A stretch of DNA of 64,000 nt from a bacterium. GTDB taxonomy: Bacteria; T1Sed10-126. The DNA lies in NCBI GenBank assembly GCA_003554945.1, contig PWHN01000083.1:1-64000 (forward strand), written 5' to 3'. The notes below the pieces were generated by a model. It was not told the DNA's origin. It ran no database searches and worked only from the letters and a program-made list of their open reading frames with translations. The translations under genes and the position numbers were made by a program. Positions 8,481 through 17,807 of the stretch are shown piece after piece; positions within the stretch are counted from its first letter, which is position 1; each line of letters begins with the position of its first letter.

Positions 8481-8971
8481 ATATCGCTCAATTAATCAAT
8501 TAATTAAATCGTTCAAATCACACAAATCGTCGGATTAATTCTTACTTCAGTCCATCCCCCGGTTACTACTCACTGATAACCGTTAACAATCTTCCCTCTC
8601 ACCAATCTGCGTGCCATTTAAGATTTTGCAGCTGAACTCACAAAATGCAACTCGCAAAAACAACTTTAGTACAACAAAAAGGCCATACCGCCGTTCTGCA
8701 CTCATAACCCGGTCATTCTATATTAACAACAATATTATATAACGTCAACCACAAAGGTCAATTCGCTATCACTTCCCTGTCTCCTGGTTCGTCTCTGAGC
8801 CCGGATAATAAGCCCAAAACTGCGATATGGCCTAACTAAATCATTATTTTTGACTCTGCATAAATATATATTACATTTTCACCCAAATGTCAAATATTTT
8901 TTTGATTCCTTCCCCTCGTACTTTGAATTATTCACTTACTCCCAACATTTTCTCCTCGTACTTTGAATTAT

Positions 8972-9850
8972 TTACTTACTCTTCTCGCGCCACCAGTTAT
9001 GTGCTTTTGAAACTGTTGATGGGCTCCGATTGAACCAGCGTGCTATATCAGATGTTCCATATCCTTCTTCATACATCTTGGCCATTGCTTCTCGCCGCAA
9101 ATTACTTATTGGCCTCTTTTTACTCTGTCCACGTATTTCTTCCGTAGTATATTCTGTTCCATCCACTACCTCCTGAGCAATCGTCAGCATAGTTTTCCGC
9201 CCCCTTTTCTCTTGAAACGCTTGTGCCTCACGTCCCTCCTGACGGCGCTGATAAAATTCATTCCATTCTTTTTCCAAACCAATATATGTCTCATCTCCCG
9301 GCATATCTGAACCACAGGCACGTAAACAGCTTTTAAAGGCTCCTACTCTATTTGGGCTGGAAAATCCAGGCGGATAACACCACGTATCTAAATTAATCCA
9401 ATCACACTCAATTCCTAAAAACCAATACCAAGAACTCCACTTGTAGTCCTGAGCAAAATCCGCTATACCTGCCTCAACCGGATTCATATGCACATAGCCA
9501 ACCACATTGTTAAGGTATCTTTTATCAAGAATCACCTTAACCACAGGCCGCCCCTGGGTTAAATGACCTCTAATATTACGACGTTTATTAAAACCGCGAG
9601 CATACTCGGAATGGGCAATTTTTAAAACTCGTCCAAGGGAAGTCCCCCCCATTTTTAACAGTAGATGTAGGTGATTGATCATCAAACAAAAGGAACCTAT
9701 TTTCCCACCAAGCCTATCCATTGTTCTATCAAGGAGCCTTAAATACGTAACCCTATCCTCAGGAGAGAAAAACAACGGCTCCTCCCGCTGACCACGTGTA
9801 CAGACATGATACCAATAGCCTTCCACATACGCTCTAACCGGATATCCCAT
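8972..9850 (-). CDS. REP-associated tyrosine transposase-like (Y1/IS200-like) protein with C-terminal HTH
   Basis: YWYHVCTRGQREEPLFF, FCLMINHLHLLLK (HxH), YVHMNPVEAGI; C-terminal MYEEGYGTSDIARWFNRSPSTVSK helix-turn-helix. Confidence 0.88.
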   Translation of the reverse strand: MGYPVRAYVEGYWYHVCTRGQREEPLFFSPEDRVTYLRLLDRTMDRLGGKIGSFCLMINHLHLLLKMGGTSLGRVLKIAHSEYARGFNKRRNIRGHLTQGRPVVKVILDKRYLNNVVGYVHMNPVEAGIADFAQDYKWSSWYWFLGIECDWINLDTWCYPPGFSSPNRVGAFKSCLRACGSDMPGDETYIGLEKEWNEFYQRRQEGREAQAFQEKRGRKTMLTIAQEVVDGTEYTTEEIRGQSKKRPISNLRREAMAKMYEEGYGTSDIARWFNRSPSTVSKAHNWWREKSK

Positions 9851-9924
9851 AATGATTTCATTTTATCTGATTTTATTAAACTTTCAAAGTATAAGAACAG
9901 CCTCGGAAAAATTATGTTCACTGA

Positions 9925-10119
9925 TTGTAACGTCTCACGATAATCCCGTGTAATTTATCGAATTACGAACGGGAAAACAATCCTCTCAAAATCAAAAACA
10001 TATTGGACAGGATAAAATTCTGATGTGCTGGATTTAAAACCACTTCAACGTCAATTAAGGGGTTTGGATTCACGGGCTTAATTCGAAAGGTTCACCGGAA
10101 TAAATTCGAGACGTTACAA
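9925..10119. repeat. Palindromic structure upstream of RAYT gene
   Basis: 12-bp perfect inverted ends TTGTAACGTCTC/GAGACGTTACAA; internal CCCGT-GTAATTTATCGAATTAC-ACGGG. Confidence 0.6.
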
Positions 10120-10267
10120 CTGATCAAGAGAAGCTGATGCAAAATCTTCATCTTTTTTTCAGGGAATAAGTAAATAATTCAAAGTACGAGGTAAAAGAAG
10201 GAGGTTGATTTTGGGGTGGGGGTTTGGTAAACTTTTGCCGCTTTCGTTGGATTGCTGTAGTTAAAAA

Positions 10268-10340
10268 GGACAGGTAGCTCAGTCGGTAGAGCACCGCCCT
10301 GAAAAGGCGGGTGTCCGCGGTTCGAATCCGCGCCTGTCCA
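10268..10340 (+). tRNA. tRNA-Phe (GAA)
   Basis: GGACAGG..CCTGTCCA acceptor, anticodon arm CCGCC-CTGAAAA-GGCGG, TTCGAATCC T-arm; CCA not encoded. Confidence 0.95.
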
Positions 10341-10420
10341 TTTTTCTGAGCTCCCTTTCCGTTGTGCACAAATCTTTCCGTACACTTTTATTTAGAATAT
10401 TTCGCTTACCTCATCGAAAT

Positions 10421-10620
10421 CTAGCCCGAATTATTCACGACAGCACCACTGTCGTGAATAATTCGCCTGCAGGGGCGCATCGAGCACTCAAAGCGTTGAG
10501 TGCTCCAAGGCGCGGTTAACCGAGCGGAGCTGTCAATTAAAATTGACGGCTCGGTTGAGTATTACCTCGTAGAGGCGGGTTATGCACGAAAAAGTATTTT
10601 TCGTGCATAATCCGGGCTAG
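10421..10620. repeat. Multi-hairpin element closed by CTAGCCCG/CGGGCTAG
   Basis: Hairpins GAATTATTCACGACAG/CTGTCGTGAATAATTC, GAGCACTCAA/TTGAGTGCTC, AACCGAGC..GCTCGGTT, TTATGCACGAAAAA/TTTTTCGTGCATAA. Confidence 0.8.
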
Positions 10621-10816
10621 GGTGAGGGGAATAAAACGTCACAACCGTTGTTCGGCCTCTACGAGGCCTCTTCACCCCCACCTTAATCCTCGGACTTGTC
10701 CCCCCCGTGGAACTTTGGTCTTCGACTTTCCCGCTGCGCGGGAAATCGAATTTTGCTATCCTGCAAAATTCCGCCCCTCAAGGGGGAGGAGATGTTTAAC
10801 CCTTCTCGGAGAGAGT
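10621..10816. repeat. Repeat copy homologous to 33551-33708 with a ~80-bp insertion
   Basis: GGTGAGGGGAATAAAACGTCACAACCGTTGTTCGGCCTCTACGAGGCCTCTTCACCCCCACCTTAATCCTC...CAAGGGGGAGGAGATGTTTAACCC. Confidence 0.8.
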
Positions 10817-11626
10817 TTAACTAATATCCTGGGCATCAATGTAATCGAGCAGCATTGAGTTAACAGATTCACCGGTTTTGACTCCCACCGAAGCCCAAAC
10901 ATCGGCTTTGTCTTCCCATTCTCGGACATCAATAATATCCCGAACTCTCTTTCTCCACTCGCGATCGCCGGGCGCTGGAAGATCCCATTTTTTGTGTTCA
11001 TGTGCGGCCGGATTAAGAACAAATTCTTTTGCCACGGTCCAGTCCCGCGGAACTTCTAATAACTTTCGGTTGGCAACAGACGGCGAGTTACCCGGCCAGA
11101 GCTCATCAACCAGCACAGCTTCCATCTCTTCCAGATAAAAGTGAAGTATCTGTCCTGCTTCCCCCACTTTTACCTGCCAGCCGTTGTTTTCGGCAACGGT
11201 TACAAGCTGTTTTTGCAAATCAATATCACCAGTAACTGCAATCGCTTTTATATCAGTATTTATATCAGAAACCATATCCAGCTTAAAAGTTTCAACTGCT
11301 GTCAAACTATTGTTGTCATCGTAAACTCGCACGGCTCCCGGGACCGCCTCCTGGACCTGGTAAGCGGTATAAGACGAAAGTCCGGAGTGTTCAAAACCAC
11401 TTCGCAGTCGGACGTAATTACCTTCACTAAATACCGGTTCATCGTCCGCCACCTTTTCAAGCTGATAAGGACGCAAATAAGTCCGACGGCCGTCGACCCT
11501 GATAACAGGATCATCACAATAATTTACGCCACATACCTTGTAAATGTCCCCCTCCCGGATATCATAATATCTATCCTTCAACGTGGTGCGAATAACCCGA
11601 ACCTTGTCGCCAGGATTAAAATCCAT
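10817..11626 (-). CDS. Hypothetical protein
   Basis: 269 aa, MDFNPGDKVRVIRTTLKDRYYDIREGDIYKV; RBS-like AGGTAAA upstream. Confidence 0.7.
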   Translation of the reverse strand: MDFNPGDKVRVIRTTLKDRYYDIREGDIYKVCGVNYCDDPVIRVDGRRTYLRPYQLEKVADDEPVFSEGNYVRLRSGFEHSGLSSYTAYQVQEAVPGAVRVYDDNNSLTAVETFKLDMVSDINTDIKAIAVTGDIDLQKQLVTVAENNGWQVKVGEAGQILHFYLEEMEAVLVDELWPGNSPSVANRKLLEVPRDWTVAKEFVLNPAAHEHKKWDLPAPGDREWRKRVRDIIDVREWEDKADVWASVGVKTGESVNSMLLDYIDAQDIS

Positions 11627-11894
11627 TTTTTTACCTCCAAAAGTTTAAGGGGATAATTAGTGCCCACTGCTCAAACAGATTCAAATTAAGGCCGGATTAA
11701 AAGAACTATAGCTAAAGATTGAAACCACCATCAGCAGGGAAGGACAAAAAAAGAAGTGGCATATCACTTCCTTCGGGGGACAAAAGTATAAAGTAGCAAC
11801 TTTTATTATACACCCCCCATATATAAACGAAATAGTTCAGATAATCCCCCGGAGAAATTTAGTTGGTTAGTTGGCTGGTTGGCTGGTTGGTTGG

Positions 11895-12389
11895 TTAGGG
11901 GGAGTAACCGAAGTCGGCGAGGATATCGGGGACGTCGTCGGGGGCGACGTGGGAGTAGACTTTCTCTTCAATTATCACCACGGGGGCCTTGGAGCAGGCA
12001 CCGACGCAGCGAGCGTCAGTAACGGAAAACTTGCCGTCCTCAGTCGGTTCTTCCGGCTCAACACCCAACTCCTCCAGGAAACGGTCGAAAACGGCTCCGG
12101 CACCACGAACGTGGCAGGCGGTTCCCGTGCAGATAATAATCTCGTATTCGCCGGCAGGCTGAAAGTTGAAAAACTGGTAAAAGGAAGCGACCCCGGTGAC
12201 GCGAGCATAAGGAACGGAGAGAAGACGTGCAACCTCGTCGAGATGTTGACGGGAAAGATATCCATATTCCTCCTGGACTATCTGTAGAGCAGGAATGAGA
12301 TAGCTATCCGAGCGGTCGCGCCCCCTAAAATCCTGCAGCTTCTCGACAATTTTTTCCTTCAACGTATATTCTTCGCTACAACAGCTCAT
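11895..12389 (-). CDS. hydC: NuoE-like subunit of electron-bifurcating [FeFe] hydrogenase
   Basis: 164 aa; CTGTACHVRGA, CVGACSKAPVV [2Fe-2S] thioredoxin-like ferredoxin; operonic with hydA/hydB. Confidence 0.9.
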   Translation of the reverse strand: MSCCSEEYTLKEKIVEKLQDFRGRDRSDSYLIPALQIVQEEYGYLSRQHLDEVARLLSVPYARVTGVASFYQFFNFQPAGEYEIIICTGTACHVRGAGAVFDRFLEELGVEPEEPTEDGKFSVTDARCVGACSKAPVVIIEEKVYSHVAPDDVPDILADFGYSP

Positions 12390-14149
12390 TTTATCCCCTG
12401 CCGTTCACTGGGTTTATAAGAAGTATGCAGAAGTTTGTGGGCCCGCTCACTGTTGGGCTCGCCGAGATAATAACTATAAAGTTCCTTGATGTCGGGATTT
12501 TCATGCGATTTGCGCAACTGTTTGCTGGAGTCAATTGTATAGAGCGCCTGAGCCCGTTTTTTCACGAGTTCGGGATCAAGAGCAAAAGTATCTTCGGGCG
12601 GATAAGGCTGACCGCCACCACCAACACAGCCGCCGGGACAGGCCATAATCTCCAGCATGTGGTATTCTTTTTCCCCGGAAAGCAGACGCTCAAATAGTTC
12701 TTTAGCGTTCTGCAGACCGTTAGCAACACCAATATTTACGTTGTGGCCATCCAGTTCAATTGTCGCCTCACGCAAACCCTGGACACCACGGACTTCCATA
12801 AAATCAACGTTTGTCAGCGTCTCCCCGGTAAAACGTTCGTAAGCAGTGCGCAGGGCCGCTTCGGTAACACCACCGGTGGTTCCAAAAATATCGCCGCCAC
12901 CACTTGCTGTACCCAGCGGCCGGTCAAACTGACTGTCGGGCAGGTTACGGAAATCAACGCCCATGCACTTGCACATCCAGATTAGTTCGCGTGTAGTCAA
13001 AACGGCATCAGTATAGGGAGCGCCCCAGGGAGTTTCGTGTTCCGGACGGGCGGCTTCGTATTTTTTGGCAGTGCAGGGCATGGCGGCAACTGAATATATG
13101 TTTTCGGGGGCAATACCCGCCTGCTCGGCGTAATAAGACTTAGTCAACGACGAGAGCATAGACATCGGAGACTTACAGGTCGAGGCGTTAGGGATCAATT
13201 CAGGATAAAAAGTTTCAAGAAAACTAACCCAGCCCGGCGAACAGGAGGTAATCAGGGGCAATTTTTCTCCCGCCTCAAAACGGTTTAAGAACTCGTCGGC
13301 CTCCTCAATTATTGTTAGGTCGGCGCCAAGATCGGTGTCAAATACAGCGTCGAAACCCATCATTTTAAGGGCGGTAACCATTTTCCCGGCAACCGGTGTT
13401 CCGGGATCGTAGCCAAAACCCTCACCAAGTGCAGCTCGAATTGAAGGGGCGGTCTGAACAACGACGTGCAAATCGGGATCAGCGATCGCTTCAAATACTT
13501 CATCAGTAACATTGTTCTCAACTATTGAGGCGGTTGGACAGACGTTCACACACTGCCCGCAGTGGATACAGACGGACTCCATAATGTCAGCATTGTGGGC
13601 GGGCGCGGCCACGCTTTCGAAACCGCGGTTCTGCTGCCAGAGATTGGTCACCCCCTGGACCTCGTCACAGACGCGAACGCAGCGTCCACAGAGAATACAC
13701 TTATCGGGTTCACGATGTATTGAAGGCGATGAGTTATCCTCCGGATATTGTTTGCGCTCCCCTTCAAACAATCGCTCTCGAACTCCAAGACTGTAGGCGC
13801 TGTCCTGCAGCTCGCAGTTACCGTCACGAACGCAAGTCTGGCAGTCCTTGGGATGGTTGTCGAGAATAAGCTCTACTATATCACGGCGGTGGCGGCGCAG
13901 TTCGGGCGACGATGTCTTAACTACCATATCCTCCTCGGCGGGATAGGAACAGGAGGCAACGAGCTGTTCGCGCTTCTCAAGTTCAACAATACAGATACGG
14001 CAGGCACCAAGTATGCTTAATTCGGGATGATAACAGAGACGCGGTATGTGAACACCAACCTGATCGGCGGCGTCCATTATTGTGGCACCGGGTTCTACTT
14101 CAGTCCGAATTCCGTCAATTACAAGACTAATTTTGTCTTCTGAATTCAT
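12386..14149 (-). CDS. hydA: [FeFe] hydrogenase catalytic subunit
   Basis: 587 aa; TSCSPGW, MPCTAKKYE, EIMACPGGCVGGGGQP H-cluster motifs; N-terminal 2Fe-2S and 2x[4Fe-4S] ferredoxin motifs. Confidence 0.95.
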   Translation of the reverse strand: MNSEDKISLVIDGIRTEVEPGATIMDAADQVGVHIPRLCYHPELSILGACRICIVELEKREQLVASCSYPAEEDMVVKTSSPELRRHRRDIVELILDNHPKDCQTCVRDGNCELQDSAYSLGVRERLFEGERKQYPEDNSSPSIHREPDKCILCGRCVRVCDEVQGVTNLWQQNRGFESVAAPAHNADIMESVCIHCGQCVNVCPTASIVENNVTDEVFEAIADPDLHVVVQTAPSIRAALGEGFGYDPGTPVAGKMVTALKMMGFDAVFDTDLGADLTIIEEADEFLNRFEAGEKLPLITSCSPGWVSFLETFYPELIPNASTCKSPMSMLSSLTKSYYAEQAGIAPENIYSVAAMPCTAKKYEAARPEHETPWGAPYTDAVLTTRELIWMCKCMGVDFRNLPDSQFDRPLGTASGGGDIFGTTGGVTEAALRTAYERFTGETLTNVDFMEVRGVQGLREATIELDGHNVNIGVANGLQNAKELFERLLSGEKEYHMLEIMACPGGCVGGGGQPYPPEDTFALDPELVKKRAQALYTIDSSKQLRKSHENPDIKELYSYYLGEPNSERAHKLLHTSYKPSERQGIK

Positions 14150-16005
14150 TTGCGTAACACCGCCTCGAAGTTACAGACCTCGTAGCATTGACCGCATTTT
14201 ATACACTCGTTCTGATCTATTTCATGTGGTTCCTGTGACTCACCGCTGATACAGTCGACGGGACAGACACGAGCGCAGGCTCCACAGCCAACACAGGGGT
14301 CTGCTTCAATCAGATAAGTCACCAGGTAGCGACAGGCGCCAGCGGGACACTCCTGCTCCTCAATGTGTCGGCGATACTCTTCTTCAAAGTAATCAAGTGT
14401 GCTGACAACGGGATTGGGAGCGGCCTGGCCGAGACCGCAGAGCGAAGCTTTCTGTTCCAGTTCACTCAGGCGGCGCAACAGATCAATATCTTCTTCCTTA
14501 CCGGCACCGCGGGTAATTCGTTCCAGTATCTCCAGCAGGCGGGTATTCCCCTCCCGACAGGGCGTGCATTTACCGCAGGATTCCTCACGGGAAAATTCAA
14601 TGAAGTATTTGGCCAGATCAACCATACAGGTCTCCTCGTCCATGACAATCATTCCGCCACTGCCCATGATACTGCCCTTCTCCGCCAGTGATTCAAAATC
14701 GACCTTTACGTCCAGCTCATCAGCGGGAATACAACCGCCCGCCGGGCCGCCTGTTTGTACAGCCTTTAGTTTTTTACCCCCGGGTACACCTCCACCGATT
14801 TCATTAACCACTTCTTCCAGGCTAATGCCCATCGGCACTTCAACCAGACCAGTGTTTACCACATCGCCGGCCAGAGCAAAAACCTTTGTTCCGGGACTGT
14901 TTTCTGTGCCAATATCTGAATACCAATCGGCGCCTCGATTGATAATATCGGGCACATTGGCAAGCGTTTCGACGTTATTTATTACGGTCGGTCTATCCCA
15001 GAGGCCAGACTGAGAAGGATAAGGTGGCCGCGGGCGGGGCATACCCCGCTTCCCTTCAATCGAATGTAGCAGAGCCGTCTCCTCGCCACAGACAAAAGCT
15101 CCGGCACCGCGTCGAATGTCAATATCAAGATCAAGACCACTGTCCAGTATGTTTTTACCGAGAAAACCCTGTTCACGCAGATTTTCTACCGCTTTTTCAA
15201 GCCTTTTTATAGCCAGTGGATATTCAATTCGAATGTAAACAAAACCCTGGCTGGCACCAACTGCATAAGCACCGATAATCATTCCTTCCAGAACACGATA
15301 AGGATCACCCTCAATTAGACTGCGATCCATAAAAGCGCCGGGGTCGCCCTCGTCGCAGTTGGCAACTATAAATTTTTCCTCCGCCTGCTGGCTCAGTGTA
15401 AATTTCCATTTCTGGCCGGTCGGGTAGCCAGCGCCGCCGCGGCCCCGCAAATTAGAAGCCAGTATCTGGTCACAGACCTGCTCGGGCGTCATCTCCGCAA
15501 GAACTTTCTGCAAAGCTTTGAGCCCTCCAGCACGACGATAATCACCTAAACTATCCGGCCTGATATAGCCACAATTATCCAGAACAAGTCTTTTTTGACT
15601 CGAATAAAAAGAAATTTCATTTTCTCGAAGAACTCGCTGTCCACTAACATCCTCATAACAAAGGTCTTCTATGACTTCTCCCTGCGCCAGAGTTTTGTCA
15701 ATAATCGTCTCGACGTCCTCAACAGTAACATTTGTATAAAGAATACCGACCGGATCAATTCGAACAAGTGGACCCTGTTCACAAAAACCGGGACAACCGG
15801 TAAGATCTAAACTTAATCCTTCATTTTCTACCTTCTCATCCTCCAGGACAACCTCAGCCGGCAAATCAACCGCCGACAGTCTCTCTTCGAATTCCTCGTA
15901 AATATCCAGGGCGCCAGCGGAGACACAGGGGGTGCCGGCACATACAATTACGCGTGCTTTTTCCGTACCCGGATTGCTGGTCAACGTTTTGGCCTGTTCA
16001 GTCAA
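14146..16005 (-). CDS. hydB: NuoF-like NADH-binding subunit of bifurcating hydrogenase
   Basis: 619 aa; LRGRGGAGYPTGQKW, GAGAYVCGEETALL-like, ESCGKCTPCREG, C-terminal 2x[4Fe-4S]. Confidence 0.95.
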   Translation of the reverse strand: MTEQAKTLTSNPGTEKARVIVCAGTPCVSAGALDIYEEFEERLSAVDLPAEVVLEDEKVENEGLSLDLTGCPGFCEQGPLVRIDPVGILYTNVTVEDVETIIDKTLAQGEVIEDLCYEDVSGQRVLRENEISFYSSQKRLVLDNCGYIRPDSLGDYRRAGGLKALQKVLAEMTPEQVCDQILASNLRGRGGAGYPTGQKWKFTLSQQAEEKFIVANCDEGDPGAFMDRSLIEGDPYRVLEGMIIGAYAVGASQGFVYIRIEYPLAIKRLEKAVENLREQGFLGKNILDSGLDLDIDIRRGAGAFVCGEETALLHSIEGKRGMPRPRPPYPSQSGLWDRPTVINNVETLANVPDIINRGADWYSDIGTENSPGTKVFALAGDVVNTGLVEVPMGISLEEVVNEIGGGVPGGKKLKAVQTGGPAGGCIPADELDVKVDFESLAEKGSIMGSGGMIVMDEETCMVDLAKYFIEFSREESCGKCTPCREGNTRLLEILERITRGAGKEEDIDLLRRLSELEQKASLCGLGQAAPNPVVSTLDYFEEEYRRHIEEQECPAGACRYLVTYLIEADPCVGCGACARVCPVDCISGESQEPHEIDQNECIKCGQCYEVCNFEAVLRK

Positions 16006-16085
16006 AGGAATCGGTCCCCTTTAGTCGTTACATAAATTGAGTTTGTATTTGTTTAACGTGGTCCTGACAAAATATCTCGCGTTTC

Positions 16086-16195
16086 GTCATTCTGGGCGAG
16101 CAACCATAGGGAGCGCGACCCGGAATCCATGTTGAATTTAAACGGGTATAGCTCAAACCCGTAAAAATGGATTGCGGGTCGTAGCCCGCAATGAC
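16086..16195. repeat. Paired inverted GTCATT..AATCCA repeats forming a cloverleaf
   Basis: CGTTTCGTCATT.../...AATGACGAACG; AATCCAT/ATGGATT; ACGGGT/ACCCGT; GCGGG/CCCGC. Confidence 0.65.
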
Positions 16196-16342
16196 GAACG
16201 TTGGATCAAACCCTGAAATGTCATTCGTATTCTGAGCCATCATCTTCCAACAATGACGCCAGAAGTGCTAAACAGATACGTGATTTCTTACAAATTGACG
16301 AAAAGTATAACACTCCAGATCAAAAAACAAAAGTAGAAGGAA

Positions 16343-17806
16343 CTAAAAATAGAGGTCTCTTTCCCCGGCTGCTATTCTATCATGATATTCCTTGAGACGC
16401 GGGTAGGAATCAGGCAACTCGCGACGTACTTCTTCCAGTTCTTGTTTGAGCAGTTTCTCACCGCGACGACGAGTTTCCTCCGAGGCAAAATCATCCAACC
16501 ACTCGCGGAAAGTCAGAATTGCGTTCAACTTACAGTAGTTGGCCTCTTTGCCCTCGCGCAACAGCTCCATGATACACTCGCCGGTGCGCCCACAGCGGTA
16601 GCCGGCAGTACAGAAAGAGGTGATATAACCACGCTCGGCCATGTCACTTACAAACTCGTCCAGGCTGCGTGTGTCACCAAGCAGAAACTGCTGGCGCTCC
16701 TTAGCCTGTTCTACGGTATATTCGCTATAAGTGCCAATTCCAATCCGGGTTGAAGCATCGGTCTGCGTGCAGCCAAGCTCCACCACATCATCGCGCAGTT
16801 CCGCCGGTTCGCGGGCCGTAATGATCAAGCCCGTGTAGGGGACAGCCAGACGGAGCACAGTAACTATTCGCTTCAGTTCTGCGTCGCTGACGGCATATTC
16901 GGACTGTTCGGACAGCGGAGCTCCGTAGGCCGGCTCCAGCCGGGGAAACGAAATCGTGTGAGGACCAACTCCAAACCGGGCCTCAAGCTCACGCGCGTGC
17001 AGAAGCAGGCTCATGACTTCAAACCGCCAGTCGTAAAGACCAAACAGCGCTCCAATCCCGACGTCGTCAATCCCCGCCTCAAAAGCACGATGCATAGAAT
17101 AAAGCCGCCAGTTATAATTCGACTTCAACGTTTCGTCGGGATGTGCTTTTTCGTAAGTTGGACGGTGATAGGTCTCCTGAAAGACCTGGTAGGTTCCAAT
17201 CCCAACTTCCTTAAGTTGCCGCAGCTCTTCAATCTGTAACGGTGGAGCGTTAACATTTACCCGACGAATAACACCCGGAGAAGTATTAACATCATAAATC
17301 GTTTCAATCGTATCAACCATGTAGTCAATACCGGTGCGCGGCGCTTCGCCATAAACCACAATCAGTCGTTTGTGGCCAATTTCACCGGCCAGCTCCCGGG
17401 TCTCTTCACGCACCTCTCGCGGCGATAAAATCTGGCGGTCAAGCTCTTCGTTATCACGACGGAAGCCACAGTAGCGGCAATTGTTAACGCAGAGATTATT
17501 CAAATAAAGAGGAGCGAAAGTAACGATCCGATTGTCGTAAACCTTCTTTTTTACCTGCGCTGCCGTCTGCTCCATGCGCCGGACCAGTTCGGGGTCACGC
17601 AGATTAATCAAAACTGCCGTCTCCTCGGGCGTCAGCGTCTCAACAGCCAGCGCTTTATCCAGTATATCCTCGACCTGTTCGGGGGGCGCTTGTTCTCCAG
17701 TTTCGAGCGCTCGGATGATACGCCCAGAATCAATAAAATTCTCGCCGTTCTCCATGTAAGTCTCGTAACCGCGGGAGCGGATTCGATTTTTTATCCAGGT
17801 CGACAT
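16343..17806 (-). CDS. hydG: HydG-type radical SAM maturase (variant C-terminal Cys motif)
   Basis: LNNLCVNNCRYCGF radical SAM motif; HydG-like overall; start at MSTWIKNR downstream of the ORF track start. Confidence 0.85.
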   Translation of the reverse strand: MSTWIKNRIRSRGYETYMENGENFIDSGRIIRALETGEQAPPEQVEDILDKALAVETLTPEETAVLINLRDPELVRRMEQTAAQVKKKVYDNRIVTFAPLYLNNLCVNNCRYCGFRRDNEELDRQILSPREVREETRELAGEIGHKRLIVVYGEAPRTGIDYMVDTIETIYDVNTSPGVIRRVNVNAPPLQIEELRQLKEVGIGTYQVFQETYHRPTYEKAHPDETLKSNYNWRLYSMHRAFEAGIDDVGIGALFGLYDWRFEVMSLLLHARELEARFGVGPHTISFPRLEPAYGAPLSEQSEYAVSDAELKRIVTVLRLAVPYTGLIITAREPAELRDDVVELGCTQTDASTRIGIGTYSEYTVEQAKERQQFLLGDTRSLDEFVSDMAERGYITSFCTAGYRCGRTGECIMELLREGKEANYCKLNAILTFREWLDDFASEETRRRGEKLLKQELEEVRRELPDSYPRLKEYHDRIAAGERDLYF

Positions 17807-17807
17807 A

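Larger units (their letters stand above)
8914..10191. mobile_element. RAYT-containing element bounded by 25-bp inverted repeats
   Basis: CCTCGTACTTTGAATTATTTACTTA at 8954-8978 (and 8914-8938 with 1 mismatch) and its exact reverse complement at 10167-10191. Confidence 0.7.

Noticed and set aside
8914-8981. Possible CRISPR-like repeat (two direct copies of a 25-28-mer)
   Set aside because: Only two direct copies with a 12-15 bp gap; third copy is inverted across the RAYT gene, and no cas genes.
10622-10858. ORF MRGIKRHNRCSASTRPLHPHLNP..., also at 33591-33815
   Set aside because: Same N-terminus occurs because both lie in copies of a non-coding palindromic repeat; frames diverge at indels.
14399-15013. 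204-aa plus-strand ORF antisense to hydB
   Set aside because: Composition mirrors the codon bias of the recognised NuoF-like gene on minus; no family resemblance.
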